From Exiguobacterium sp. AM39-5BH (GTDB taxonomy: Bacteria > Bacillota > Bacilli > Exiguobacteriales > Exiguobacteriaceae), in contig NZ_QSGS01000002.1 in NCBI RefSeq assembly GCF_003467445.1, positions 186,001-250,000 on the forward strand: DNA of 64,000 bases, in the 5' to 3' direction. The first letter of the stretch is position 1, and each line of letters begins with the position of its first letter. A model generated the notes under the pieces. The model was not told where the DNA came from and made no database searches. It saw only the letters and a list, made by a program, of their open reading frames with translations. Below are positions 56,253 through 63,390 of this stretch, piece by piece. Made by a program: the position numbers and the translations under genes.

Positions 56253-57126
56253 TTTCTTTCTCTCCAAAGATATTTCGTTCGAGACGACGGGCCGTCGGCG
56301 TGTTGGCAAGACCACCACGCGCTGTCTCTTTCAACGCGGTCGGCATCATTTGACCGATCTCATGCATGGCCGAGATCACTTCATCGCATGGGATACGGGA
56401 TGTGATTCCGGCAAGCGCCATATCCGCCGCGACAATCGCGTTCGCTCCGCCCATGGCGTTCCGTTTGACACATGGCACCTCGACGAGCCCTGCGACTGGG
56501 TCACAGACGAGACCGAGCATGTTTTTTAAGGCGATCGCAAACGCCGTCGCCGATTGTTCCGGCGTCCCGCCTGCTGCCTCGACGATTGCCGCGGCGGCCA
56601 TCCCGGTCGCCGAGCCGACTTCCGCCTGACAACCACCGGCCGCTCCTGAGATTGAGGCGTTGTTGGCGACAACGAAGCCGAACGCTCCTGACGTGAACAA
56701 GTAGCGGACCATCGCGTCACGGTCCATTTCCAGACGGTCTTTGACCGCAAACAGCGTACCCGGTACGACTCCGGCGCTCCCGGCGGTCGGTGTCGCACAG
56801 ATGCGCCCCATCGCCGCATTGACTTCATTCGTCCCGATCGCTTTCGCGACCGCATCTAAAATCAAGTCCCCCGCAAGCGATTTGCCCGAACGGATATAGT
56901 CGGTCATGAGAACGGCGTCATTCCCCGTAAGACCCGTCACCGACGTCACTCCTTCGAGTGCCCGTGCGACCGCTTCTTCCATCACTTCGAGATTGCGCTC
57001 CATCATGCTGACGACTTCTTCTCGTGTCGAGCGTCTGACGTGCACTTCTTGCTCGATCATCACTTCTGAAATCGGGATACCTCGCTCTGTTGCCGTTCTC
57101 ACTAATTCTTCTACTGATTTAAACAT
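56239..57126 (-). CDS. sdaAA: L-serine dehydratase, iron-sulfur alpha subunit
   Basis: With SdaAB it deaminates L-serine to pyruvate using a [4Fe-4S] cluster. The 295 residues have the cysteine-containing motifs GRICATPTAGSAGVVPG, GAAGGCQAEVGSATGMAAAA and LVCDPVAGLVEVPCVKRNAM, the presumed cluster ligands. It is encoded 12 nt after sdaAB and overlaps recG. Confidence 0.95.
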   Translation of the reverse strand: MFKSVEELVRTATERGIPISEVMIEQEVHVRRSTREEVVSMMERNLEVMEEAVARALEGVTSVTGLTGNDAVLMTDYIRSGKSLAGDLILDAVAKAIGTNEVNAAMGRICATPTAGSAGVVPGTLFAVKDRLEMDRDAMVRYLFTSGAFGFVVANNASISGAAGGCQAEVGSATGMAAAAIVEAAGGTPEQSATAFAIALKNMLGLVCDPVAGLVEVPCVKRNAMGGANAIVAADMALAGITSRIPCDEVISAMHEIGQMMPTALKETARGGLANTPTARRLERNIFGEKENVEK

Positions 57127-57138
57127 ATTGGTTTCTCC

Positions 57139-57801
57139 TTATTCCCCAAAGATGGCTACCCGCTCGATTTGAGGCAACCGCTCGATTTCCGCTAACACGT
57201 CTTTTGACAGATGTTCATCAATCTCGATCGCCATGAGCGCTTGCTTGCCTTTCTCGTGACGACTCACTTCCATATGCCCGATGTTCAATTCATACCGGGC
57301 CAAGATACCAGTCACGGCCGCGATCGCCCCGAAGCGATCGTGATGCAAGACGACGAGTGCTGGTCCGCCGCCTGACAGTTTAAGCGGGAACCCATTCAAC
57401 TCAGTAATCTCAATGGTCCCACCACCGATTGAAATCCCGACGATTTCAAACGTGCCCTCCTCGTCCTCGAGGTGGACTCGGGCCGTGTTCGGATGATCTG
57501 TCAACGCATCGCTCGTCTCAAAGACGACCTCGATGCCACGTTCTTTTGCGATATCGAGTGCTTGAGGGATGCGCAAATCAAACGTGTCGAACCCCATGAT
57601 GCCGCCAACAATGGCGACATCGGTTCCATGTCCTCGATACGTATCAGCGAATGACCCATAAAATGTGATATGCGCGAGACGGGGCGCCCGTCCGAACAAT
57701 TTCCCCGCCATGAGACCGATGCGGGCCGCACCCGCTGTATGCGAACTTGATGGACCGACCATCACCGGTCCGATGATATCAAACACACTGCGATATTTCA
57801 T
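57139..57801 (-). CDS. sdaAB: L-serine dehydratase, beta subunit
   Basis: The beta subunit of the two-subunit Gram-positive serine dehydratase. Of 220 residues, the N-terminal domain has SVFDIIGPVMVGPSSSHTAG and then AARIGLMAGKLF; the C-terminal ACT domain (about 145-220) has HHDRFGAIAAVTGILARYEL. The separate alpha and beta genes are the Bacillus arrangement rather than the fused proteobacterial enzyme. Confidence 0.95.
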   Translation of the reverse strand: MKYRSVFDIIGPVMVGPSSSHTAGAARIGLMAGKLFGRAPRLAHITFYGSFADTYRGHGTDVAIVGGIMGFDTFDLRIPQALDIAKERGIEVVFETSDALTDHPNTARVHLEDEEGTFEIVGISIGGGTIEITELNGFPLKLSGGGPALVVLHHDRFGAIAAVTGILARYELNIGHMEVSRHEKGKQALMAIEIDEHLSKDVLAEIERLPQIERVAIFGE

Positions 57802-57816
57802 CGCATTTCCCCCTTT

Positions 57817-57852
57817 CGAAAAAACCCTACCTTCATTATACAGAAGGCAGGG
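57817..57852 (-). terminator. Intrinsic terminator after fakA
   Basis: A 10-bp stem (57825-57834 with 57843-57852) with one G-U pair and an 8-nt loop, followed on the minus strand by six T residues. The loop also contains TATAAT, which could be a -10 for sdaAB, but I see no good -35. Confidence 0.82.
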
Positions 57853-57864
57853 CTGAGTTACAGC

Positions 57865-59556
57865 TTATTCCACACTAAAAATGTAGGAGTAGAGCGGTTG
57901 TTTTCCGTCGTGAACTTCGATTTCAATCTCGTCGTTCTTTGACTCGATGTATGCCGAGAGTGCTGCGACGTCTTCTGCTGATGATCCTTCTCCCGTCAAA
58001 ATCGTAATGATCTCGTCATCGGCCTCCACGAGTGCGTCGACTAATTTTTTCGCTGCTTCGAGACTCGAAGCCGATGAAGCAACGATTTTCTTCTCCGCGA
58101 TTGCCATGTGGTCATCTTTACGAATCTCGACACCGTCGATGCTCGTATCCCGGACGGCATACGTCACTTGACCAGACTTGACGACACTTGCCGCAGCCTT
58201 CATGCCATTCTCGTTCGTCTCGACATCCGCTTCCGGATTGAAGGCGATGGCCGCCGCGAGTCCTTGAGGTACCGTTTTCGTCGGAATGACCGAGACGCCG
58301 CAAGGTGCGACCGAGGCCGCTTGTTCGGCCGCCATGACGATGTTCGAGTTGTTCGGGAAGATGAAGACATGGTCCGCATTGGCCGCTTCAATCGCCTTGA
58401 CGATATCTTCTGTCGATGGGTTCATCGTCTGACCGCCTTCAATCACATGGGCCGCCCCGAGTGAACGGAACAAGTCGCTAACGCCTTCTCCCATCGCGAC
58501 CGTCACGATCGCGAATGGCACTTTCGCTTTCGGGGCCGTCGGAGTAGTCGTTTGGACGCCGTGCTGATTGGCGCCGTGCTCTTCTTCTAAGATAGTCGAG
58601 TGCTGTTGACGCATGTTCTCGATTTTCACAGCGACGAGCTCCCCGTAACGCTGTCCTTTCGTGATGACGTCACCTGGCGTTTCAACGTGAACGTGAACTT
58701 TGAGCAATTCTTCGTCCGCGACGACGAGGAGCGAGTCCCCGAGCTCAGACAGTTCGTTGCGGAACGCATCTTCGTTGAACGGGGCATCTTTCAACTTCTC
58801 CTCTTGGAAACGGACCATGATCTCCGTGCAATAGCCGAACTCGATGTCTTCCGTCGACATAAATCCTTGTGCGGCGTGGGCATGATGTTCAGCTTCGATG
58901 AGTGCATCCATGACCGGTGCATGTGGTTTCTCAAGTTCTTTGCCTTCGAGACTCGCGAGGAAGCCTTCATAAATGACGAGCAAGCCTTGACCGCCTGAAT
59001 CGACGACACCGACTTCTTTCAAGACCGGCAATAAGTCAGGTGTGCGCTCGAGTGAAGCTTTCGCTTCCACAATCACACGTTCCATGAACTCATTAAAGTC
59101 GCTCGTCGACTCTGATACACGGAGCGCTTCGTCGGCCGCTTCACGAGCAACCGTCAAAATCGTTCCTTCAACCGGTTTCATAACCGCCTTGTATGCCGTG
59201 TCGACGCCCCGTTTCAACGCTTCGGCAAAATCGACTGTCGACACTTCTGTCTTTCCTTCGATCGCTTTACCGAAACCACGGAACAACTGGCTCAAAATAA
59301 CGCCCGAGTTTCCACGCGCGCCCATCAAGAGTCCTCGTGCAAACTTTGATGAGACGTCAGCGATATTCGCCGAGTTGAGCGCGGCCACTTCCTTCGCGCC
59401 CGATGTCATCGTCAAATTCATGTTCGTCCCCGTGTCGCCGTCCGGCACCGGGAAGACGTTAAGCGAATCCACATAATCCGCATTTTGGCTCAAGTTGGCT
59501 GCACCGTTCGCGACCATGTTCGCGAACACTAATCCATCTAAACGTTTTAAACCCAC
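57865..59556 (-). CDS. fakA: Fatty acid kinase catalytic subunit FakA (YloV)
   Basis: FakA phosphorylates FakB-bound exogenous fatty acids for entry into phospholipid synthesis through PlsX/PlsY. The 563-residue protein starts at the GTG 59556 (MGLKRLDGLVFANMVANGAA), with AAGGAGG 8-9 nt upstream. The N-terminal DhaL-like kinase domain carries the metal site PVPDGDTGTNMNLTM (Asp39, Asp41). A middle domain and a C-terminal DegV/FakB-like domain follow (HVFIFPNNSNIVMAAEQAA). It is preceded by yloU and an operator-like FapR palindrome. Confidence 0.94.
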   Translation of the reverse strand: MGLKRLDGLVFANMVANGAANLSQNADYVDSLNVFPVPDGDTGTNMNLTMTSGAKEVAALNSANIADVSSKFARGLLMGARGNSGVILSQLFRGFGKAIEGKTEVSTVDFAEALKRGVDTAYKAVMKPVEGTILTVAREAADEALRVSESTSDFNEFMERVIVEAKASLERTPDLLPVLKEVGVVDSGGQGLLVIYEGFLASLEGKELEKPHAPVMDALIEAEHHAHAAQGFMSTEDIEFGYCTEIMVRFQEEKLKDAPFNEDAFRNELSELGDSLLVVADEELLKVHVHVETPGDVITKGQRYGELVAVKIENMRQQHSTILEEEHGANQHGVQTTTPTAPKAKVPFAIVTVAMGEGVSDLFRSLGAAHVIEGGQTMNPSTEDIVKAIEAANADHVFIFPNNSNIVMAAEQAASVAPCGVSVIPTKTVPQGLAAAIAFNPEADVETNENGMKAAASVVKSGQVTYAVRDTSIDGVEIRKDDHMAIAEKKIVASSASSLEAAKKLVDALVEADDEIITILTGEGSSAEDVAALSAYIESKNDEIEIEVHDGKQPLYSYIFSVE

Positions 59557-59578
59557 ACCAAATCCTCCTTCGTTCTCG

Positions 59579-59941
59579 TCAGTCATTCGTCAGACGAACG
59601 CCTTGTACGAATATGTTTACCGACGAAACGTTTAATCCTAATGTTTCACCGAGCGTGTATTTTACACGGCTTTGCACGTTGTATGCGACTTCCGACACTT
59701 TCGTCCCGTAGCTCACGATGATGTGCATGTCGATATGTACGTCTTCTCCATCTTGACGTACGACCACGCCTCGGGCGTAGTTTTCACGTTTTAATAGTTC
59801 TGCGATCCCGTCTTTCAATTGAGCCTGAGACGCCATGCCCACAACGCCGAAACATTCCATCGCCGCACCGCCAGCGAGTGTCGCGACCACGTCGTTCGTG
59901 ATGTCAATATTGCCATATGTTGTCTTCATTTCAATTGCCAT
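59579..59941 (-). CDS. yloU: Asp23/Gls24 family envelope stress protein YloU
   Basis: A 120-residue cytoplasmic Asp23 family protein with an alternating beta/alpha pattern: MAIEMKTTYGNIDITNDVVA, then DVHIDMHIIVSYGTKVSEVA and LNVSSVNIFVQGVRLTND. Members are linked with envelope homeostasis and almost always precede fakA in Bacilli. AGGAGG with 9-nt spacing marks the ATG. It is co-transcribed with fakA. Confidence 0.93.
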   Translation of the reverse strand: MAIEMKTTYGNIDITNDVVATLAGGAAMECFGVVGMASQAQLKDGIAELLKRENYARGVVVRQDGEDVHIDMHIIVSYGTKVSEVAYNVQSRVKYTLGETLGLNVSSVNIFVQGVRLTND

Positions 59942-59990
59942 ATGGAGTAGCCTCCTTCATTCGGAATGATTCCTTCACTACATTCTACAA

Positions 59991-60007
59991 TAAGTACCTA
60001 GTATTTA
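59991..60007 (+). promoter_or_regulatory. FapR-like palindrome upstream of yloU-fakA
   Basis: TAAGTACCTAGTATTTA is a 17-bp imperfect palindrome that matches the fapR operator of this same window at 13 of 17 positions in one orientation and shares its central TACC/GGTA-type core. It is in the yloU leader, about 40-60 nt downstream of the predicted start site. FapR control of fakA is inferred. Confidence 0.5.
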
Positions 60008-60056
60008 AAAGAACCTGCTCCTTAAACTCGGTCAATTGTAGCCGTAACCCTCATTC

Positions 60057-60085
60057 ATTATTAAAATCCTTACCAGTAATGTCAA
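60057..60085 (-). promoter_or_regulatory. SigA-type promoter for yloU-fakA
   Basis: Consensus TTGACA (60080-60085) and AATAAT (60057-60062) with 17-nt spacing on the minus strand. The untranslated leader would be about 110 nt. Confidence 0.65.
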
Positions 60086-60116
60086 GTTTTTTTCTTGTCA
60101 TCCTATCATTTTCTAG

Positions 60117-60145
60117 TTGCATCGTGAAAAAACCCATGCTAATAT
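60117..60145 (+). promoter_or_regulatory. Extended -10 promoter for rpmB
   Basis: TTGCAT (60117-60122) and TAATAT (60140-60145) on the plus strand with 17-nt spacing and TGC before the -10. It is divergent from the yloU promoter. Confidence 0.78.
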
Positions 60146-60194
60146 AAACGAGTGTCTATTAGGACGAACCCACATAAAAAAGGAGGGGAAACGC

Positions 60195-60383
60195 ATGGCA
60201 CGTAAATGCTACGTAACAGGTAAATCACCTAAATCAGGTAACAACCGTTCGCACGCACTCAACAAGACAAAACGTACTTGGGGTGTAAACGTACAAAAAG
60301 TTCGTATTCTCGTTGACGGTAAACCTAAACGAGTTTGGGTTTCAGCTCGCGCTCTTAAATCAGGTCTCGTTGAACGCGTATAA
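60195..60383 (+). CDS. rpmB: 50S ribosomal protein L28
   Basis: L28 is a small large-subunit protein; this is the 62-residue Bacillus type. It starts [20 protein letters not shown] after AAGGAGGGG. The N-terminal Cys is one remnant of a zinc-type motif; the paired cysteines of zinc-binding L28 forms are otherwise not evident. It is transcribed against its neighbours, as in B. subtilis, where spoVM lies alongside; no spoVM is present here. Confidence 0.96.
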   Translation: MARKCYVTGKSPKSGNNRSHALNKTKRTWGVNVQKVRILVDGKPKRVWVSARALKSGLVERV

Positions 60384-60403
60384 TGTTTATACACGAACGA
60401 AAT

Positions 60404-60437
60404 AAATCCCAGCGGCATTCGCCGATGGGATTTTTTT
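60404..60437. terminator. Terminator after rpmB, facing thiN
   Basis: An 8-bp outer stem (60404-60411 with 60426-60433, AAATCCCA) plus an inner GGC/GCC pair, followed on the plus strand by a run of T (to 60437). It lies between the convergent rpmB and thiN stops; the minus-strand tail (TTTATTTC) is partly T-rich. Confidence 0.87.
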
Positions 60438-60441
60438 GTGT

Positions 60442-61029
60442 TCATTTTTTGATTGTGAGTACGAGCACATTGCCTTCGTGCACAATCAATTCCGCCACTT
60501 CATCATTCCATTCATTCGAAATTGTGAGCGCCTCATGGCTGACGATATCGTGACGATCGAGTGGATATTTGACGCCACGGATTGAGACGGTCGCTTGCTT
60601 CCAAGGCACGAGGGATAAATAGTGGTCGTCTTGACGTGGGATGTCATAGCGTCCCACCCCGACGAGTCGTACCGTTTGCCCGCTCGTGAACAAACGCATC
60701 TCCGGATACGCCTCAAGCAGACCGATATTGCCGAGCGTCATATCGAGCCGCCCACCGAGCGCACCGTAGACGAGCATCTCTGTCGCCCCATAGCCGCTGG
60801 CCGCCTCGAGTGCGATTTCAAGGTCGGTCACATCTTTTTCAGTCGGATAGCGCACGGCGTCGACCGGTACGTCGCCCGTGAACGAGTCAAAGTCCCCGAC
60901 GATGAGATCTGGCTCCATCCCATGTTCTAAGAGCAACGGGTACCCCCCGTCGACGCCGATAATGTAATCGACGTCGCGCGGGAGTGCCGAAATCGGTTCC
61001 GGACTCGCCGCCACAATCAGGACCCGCAT
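60442..61029 (-). CDS. thiN: Thiamine pyrophosphokinase ThiN
   Basis: ThiN converts thiamine and ATP to thiamine pyrophosphate. The 195-residue protein reads MRVLIVAASPEPISALPRDV, DYIIGVDGGYPLLLEHGMEP and then LIVGDFDSFTGDVP, with YGALGGRLDMTLGNIGLLEA in the catalytic centre. Its ATG shares a base with the thiT stop (TAATG), so uptake and phosphorylation are coupled, both behind the TPP riboswitch. Confidence 0.95.
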   Translation of the reverse strand: MRVLIVAASPEPISALPRDVDYIIGVDGGYPLLLEHGMEPDLIVGDFDSFTGDVPVDAVRYPTEKDVTDLEIALEAASGYGATEMLVYGALGGRLDMTLGNIGLLEAYPEMRLFTSGQTVRLVGVGRYDIPRQDDHYLSLVPWKQATVSIRGVKYPLDRHDIVSHEALTISNEWNDEVAELIVHEGNVLVLTIKK

Positions 61030-61601
61030 TAGCGGACGTCCCGAGTCGCAAGCGTCGCGAAGCGTGGCGCTGAGACGAACAAGAGGACAAGCACGATCGT
61101 TGCGATTAAGAACGATGGGAGCATATACGTCATGTTATAGGCAAATGAGTAGGCGACGACCGGCCCTTCCGCATACTCGGCGAAGAAGACAATTCCCGAT
61201 AAGACGTGGGCGCCGTAACGCAGCAATGAGCCGAGGAGTGCCCCGAGCACCAAATAGACAATGAGCGTCTTTTTTGCCCCTTCTTTAGCAGCTCGTTTCA
61301 CTTGCCCTGCAAATAGGCCAGCCATACCAACGAGGCCGTAGGCGAACGTATAGTCGACGAAAAATTGAACAGGTGTGAAAATGTACGGCCCGAACAACAA
61401 TTGAAGCGTTCCGACGAGTGCACCCGTCGCAAGCCCTCCTTTCAATCCGTGGCGGTACGCCATCACGAAAATCGGTAACATCGCCAGGCTGATTGACCCG
61501 CCTTGCGGCATCCGGAACGGGATGAGCAAATCAAAAATCAAACCGAGTGCGGCGAACAATGAAATTTCAATGAGCGCCTGTAGTTTTAAACGTTGGTTCA
61601 T
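61029..61601 (-). CDS. thiT: Thiamine-specific ECF transporter S component ThiT
   Basis: ThiT (YuaJ) binds thiamine and works with the shared ECF energising module, which is not in this window. The 190-residue protein has about six membrane helices and the family signature GGSISLAMLPIFVMAYRHGL, followed by KGG. In B. subtilis thiT (yuaJ) is elsewhere and thiN follows rpe-rsgA directly, so thiT has been placed here between rpe and thiN. The TPP riboswitch and terminator directly upstream support the substrate. Confidence 0.94.
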   Translation of the reverse strand: MNQRLKLQALIEISLFAALGLIFDLLIPFRMPQGGSISLAMLPIFVMAYRHGLKGGLATGALVGTLQLLFGPYIFTPVQFFVDYTFAYGLVGMAGLFAGQVKRAAKEGAKKTLIVYLVLGALLGSLLRYGAHVLSGIVFFAEYAEGPVVAYSFAYNMTYMLPSFLIATIVLVLLFVSAPRFATLATRDVR

Positions 61602-61633
61602 CTAATTCCCTCCCTATTTATATGAGCGAACGA

Positions 61634-61666
61634 CAAAAAGCAGCATGACGTAAACGCCATGCTGCT
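61634..61666 (-). terminator. Riboswitch-controlled terminator before thiT
   Basis: A perfect 9-bp stem (61639-61647 with 61658-61666, AGCAGCATG) with a 10-nt loop, followed on the minus strand by TTTTTG. It is positioned just after the TPP aptamer as its expression platform. Confidence 0.9.
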
Positions 61667-61685
61667 ATCAAGTAGCAACGTGCAT

Positions 61686-61775
61686 TTTCGCCACATCCCT
61701 ACGTCCGTGTGAACGGAACAGGTTCAAAGGGTTAGCGTGATGCCTCTCAGCCACAGAATGTGACACCCCTTGCGA
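61686..61775 (-). promoter_or_regulatory. TPP riboswitch (THI element) controlling thiT-thiN
   Basis: On the minus strand the aptamer core is readable: AAGGGGTGTC, then GGCTGAGAGG, ACCCTTTGAACCTGTTC and GTAGGGATGTGG, the conserved THI box segments in correct order. With a terminator 20 nt downstream, TPP binding should stop transcription into thiT and thiN. Confidence 0.95.
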
Positions 61776-61798
61776 CAATATTTGTTGTTCTAGTGTCG

Positions 61799-61804
61799 AT
61801 TATA
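61799..61804 (-). promoter_or_regulatory. Possible -10 for the TPP riboswitch transcript
   Basis: A consensus TATAAT overlaps the rpe stop codon, about 24 nt upstream of the aptamer. The -35 region is poor (TAGCAT at 17 nt), so readthrough from rpe is also possible. Confidence 0.4.
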
Positions 61805-62456
61805 CACGAGATGCGTTGCGAATGCTATCGATTGCGTCTTTATAGCTCGACTCATTATAGATGGCCGATCCAGCCACAAGCACATCGGCCCCGGCATCGA
61901 TACACAGTTTCGCCGTCTCCGCGTTGACCCCTCCGTCAATCTCGATTTCAAAGTCGAGACGTTGCGCTTGACGCATTTCGTTCAACGCCGCGATTTTCGG
62001 CACGACCGACTCGATGAACTTCTGCCCCCCAAAGCCAGGGTTCACCGTCATGAGAAGTACCATGTCGACGTCACCGAGCACGTGTTCAATCGATGTGAGT
62101 GGGGTGTGAGGATTGAGAACGACGCCACATTTGGCACCGGCCGCCTTGATTTGTTGGAGCACGCGATGCAAGTGGTTCGTCGCTTCGACATGGACCGTGA
62201 CGATATCCGCTCCTGCCTCGATGAAGTCTTCGACGAATCGCTCCGGTTGGTCAATCATCAAATGAACATCTAACACCATGTCCGACTTCTTTCGTAAGCT
62301 CGCAAGCACCGGAAGACCGATCGAGATGTTCGGGACGAATTGACCGTCCATGACGTCAAAATGGATATAATCCGCGCCGGCCTCTTGGACCGCTTTCACT
62401 TCTGCCTCTAGGTTGGTGAAGTCCGCCGCTAAAATCGATGGTGCAATTTTAATCAT
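61800..62456 (-). CDS. rpe: Ribulose-phosphate 3-epimerase
   Basis: Rpe interconverts ribulose 5-phosphate and xylulose 5-phosphate in the pentose phosphate pathway. The 218-residue TIM barrel has APSILAADFTNLEAEVKAVQ, HFDVMDGQFVPNISIGLPV, VHLMIDQPERFVEDFIEAGA, TVNPGFGGQKFIESVVPKIA and IDGGVNAETA, all family motifs with the catalytic acidic residues and His. It starts one base after the rsgA stop. Confidence 0.97.
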   Translation of the reverse strand: MIKIAPSILAADFTNLEAEVKAVQEAGADYIHFDVMDGQFVPNISIGLPVLASLRKKSDMVLDVHLMIDQPERFVEDFIEAGADIVTVHVEATNHLHRVLQQIKAAGAKCGVVLNPHTPLTSIEHVLGDVDMVLLMTVNPGFGGQKFIESVVPKIAALNEMRQAQRLDFEIEIDGGVNAETAKLCIDAGADVLVAGSAIYNESSYKDAIDSIRNASRV

Positions 62457-62457
62457 G

Positions 62458-63342
62458 TCAGTACCTCCGTTGTCTATCGTTTAACTCTGCCATAAACGTA
62501 ACATAATTTTCGTAACGGGTGGAAGCGATTTCTCCCGCTTCGACGGCCGTTTTTACGGCACAGCCCGGTTCGTTTAAATGGGCACAGCCCCGAAATTTAC
62601 AATCGTCATGACGTTTTACGAATTCAGGGAAACACCAACGCATCTCTTCGACTTCGAGTTCTTCTGGGAATTCGAGGCTTGAGAAACCAGGCGTGTCGGC
62701 GACAAGCCCGTCGGCGAGCGTGATGAGCGTGACATGACGCGTCGTGTGCTTGCCGCGGCCGAGCGATTTCGAGATTTTTCCCGTCGCGAGTTCGAGTTCC
62801 GGTGCGACCGCGTTCAAGAGCGAGCTCTTGCCGACCCCGGTTTGTCCGGCGAACACGCTCGTCTTGTCTTTGAACGACCTGCGAATTTGTTCAATTCCCG
62901 ATCCATTTTCCGTCGACGTCTCGATAACCTCGTAGCCGATGGAGCGGTATAAAGCCGTTGCTGCTTGAATCGTTTCAAGCTCCGACTCCGTCAACAAGTC
63001 CATTTTCGTCAAGACGATAATCGGGTGGACTTGCTTCGACTCGATTAAGACGAGGAAACGGTCGAGCAGATGGAACGAGAACGCCGGTTCCTTGACCGAG
63101 AACAGCAGGAACGCTTGATCGATGTTAGCAATCGGCGGGCGGACGAGATGGTTCGACCGCTCGTCGACGGCCAAGATGTAGCCTGTGCCGTCTCCTTGGT
63201 CTTGGATGTCGACATCATCGCCGACGACCGGCGAGATGTTCCGGTTGCGGAAATTGCCGCGGGCGCGACAACGGATCTCTTGTTTCTCTTCCGTCATGAC
63301 ATCATAAAACCCGCCTTGTAATCGAATAATCGTACCTTTCAT
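62458..63342 (-). CDS. rsgA: Ribosome small subunit-dependent GTPase RsgA (YloQ)
   Basis: RsgA is a circularly permuted GTPase that helps mature 30S subunits. The 294 residues comprise an N-terminal OB fold (MKGTIIRLQGGFYDVMTEEK), the permuted G domain with VLTKMDLL before GQTGVGKSSLLN and DTPGFSSL, and a C-terminal zinc domain (CKFRGCAHLNEPGCAVK). It lies between prkC and rpe as in B. subtilis. Confidence 0.97.
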   Translation of the reverse strand: MKGTIIRLQGGFYDVMTEEKQEIRCRARGNFRNRNISPVVGDDVDIQDQGDGTGYILAVDERSNHLVRPPIANIDQAFLLFSVKEPAFSFHLLDRFLVLIESKQVHPIIVLTKMDLLTESELETIQAATALYRSIGYEVIETSTENGSGIEQIRRSFKDKTSVFAGQTGVGKSSLLNAVAPELELATGKISKSLGRGKHTTRHVTLITLADGLVADTPGFSSLEFPEELEVEEMRWCFPEFVKRHDDCKFRGCAHLNEPGCAVKTAVEAGEIASTRYENYVTFMAELNDRQRRY

Positions 63343-63356
63343 CCTATGACCTCCTT

Positions 63357-63390
63357 AGAAAAAGAGGCGACGCGCACGCCACCTCTTCAT
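63357..63390 (-). terminator. Possible terminator after prkC
   Basis: AAGAGG and CCTCTT arms with an additional GCG/CGC pairing around a bulge, followed by TTTTTC on the minus strand, overlap the prkC stop codon. The stem is imperfect. Confidence 0.5.

Noticed and set aside
57825..57852. TATAAT in the terminator loop as a promoter for sdaAB
   Set aside because: No acceptable -35 at 16-18 nt; the hairpin with a T tract is the better explanation.
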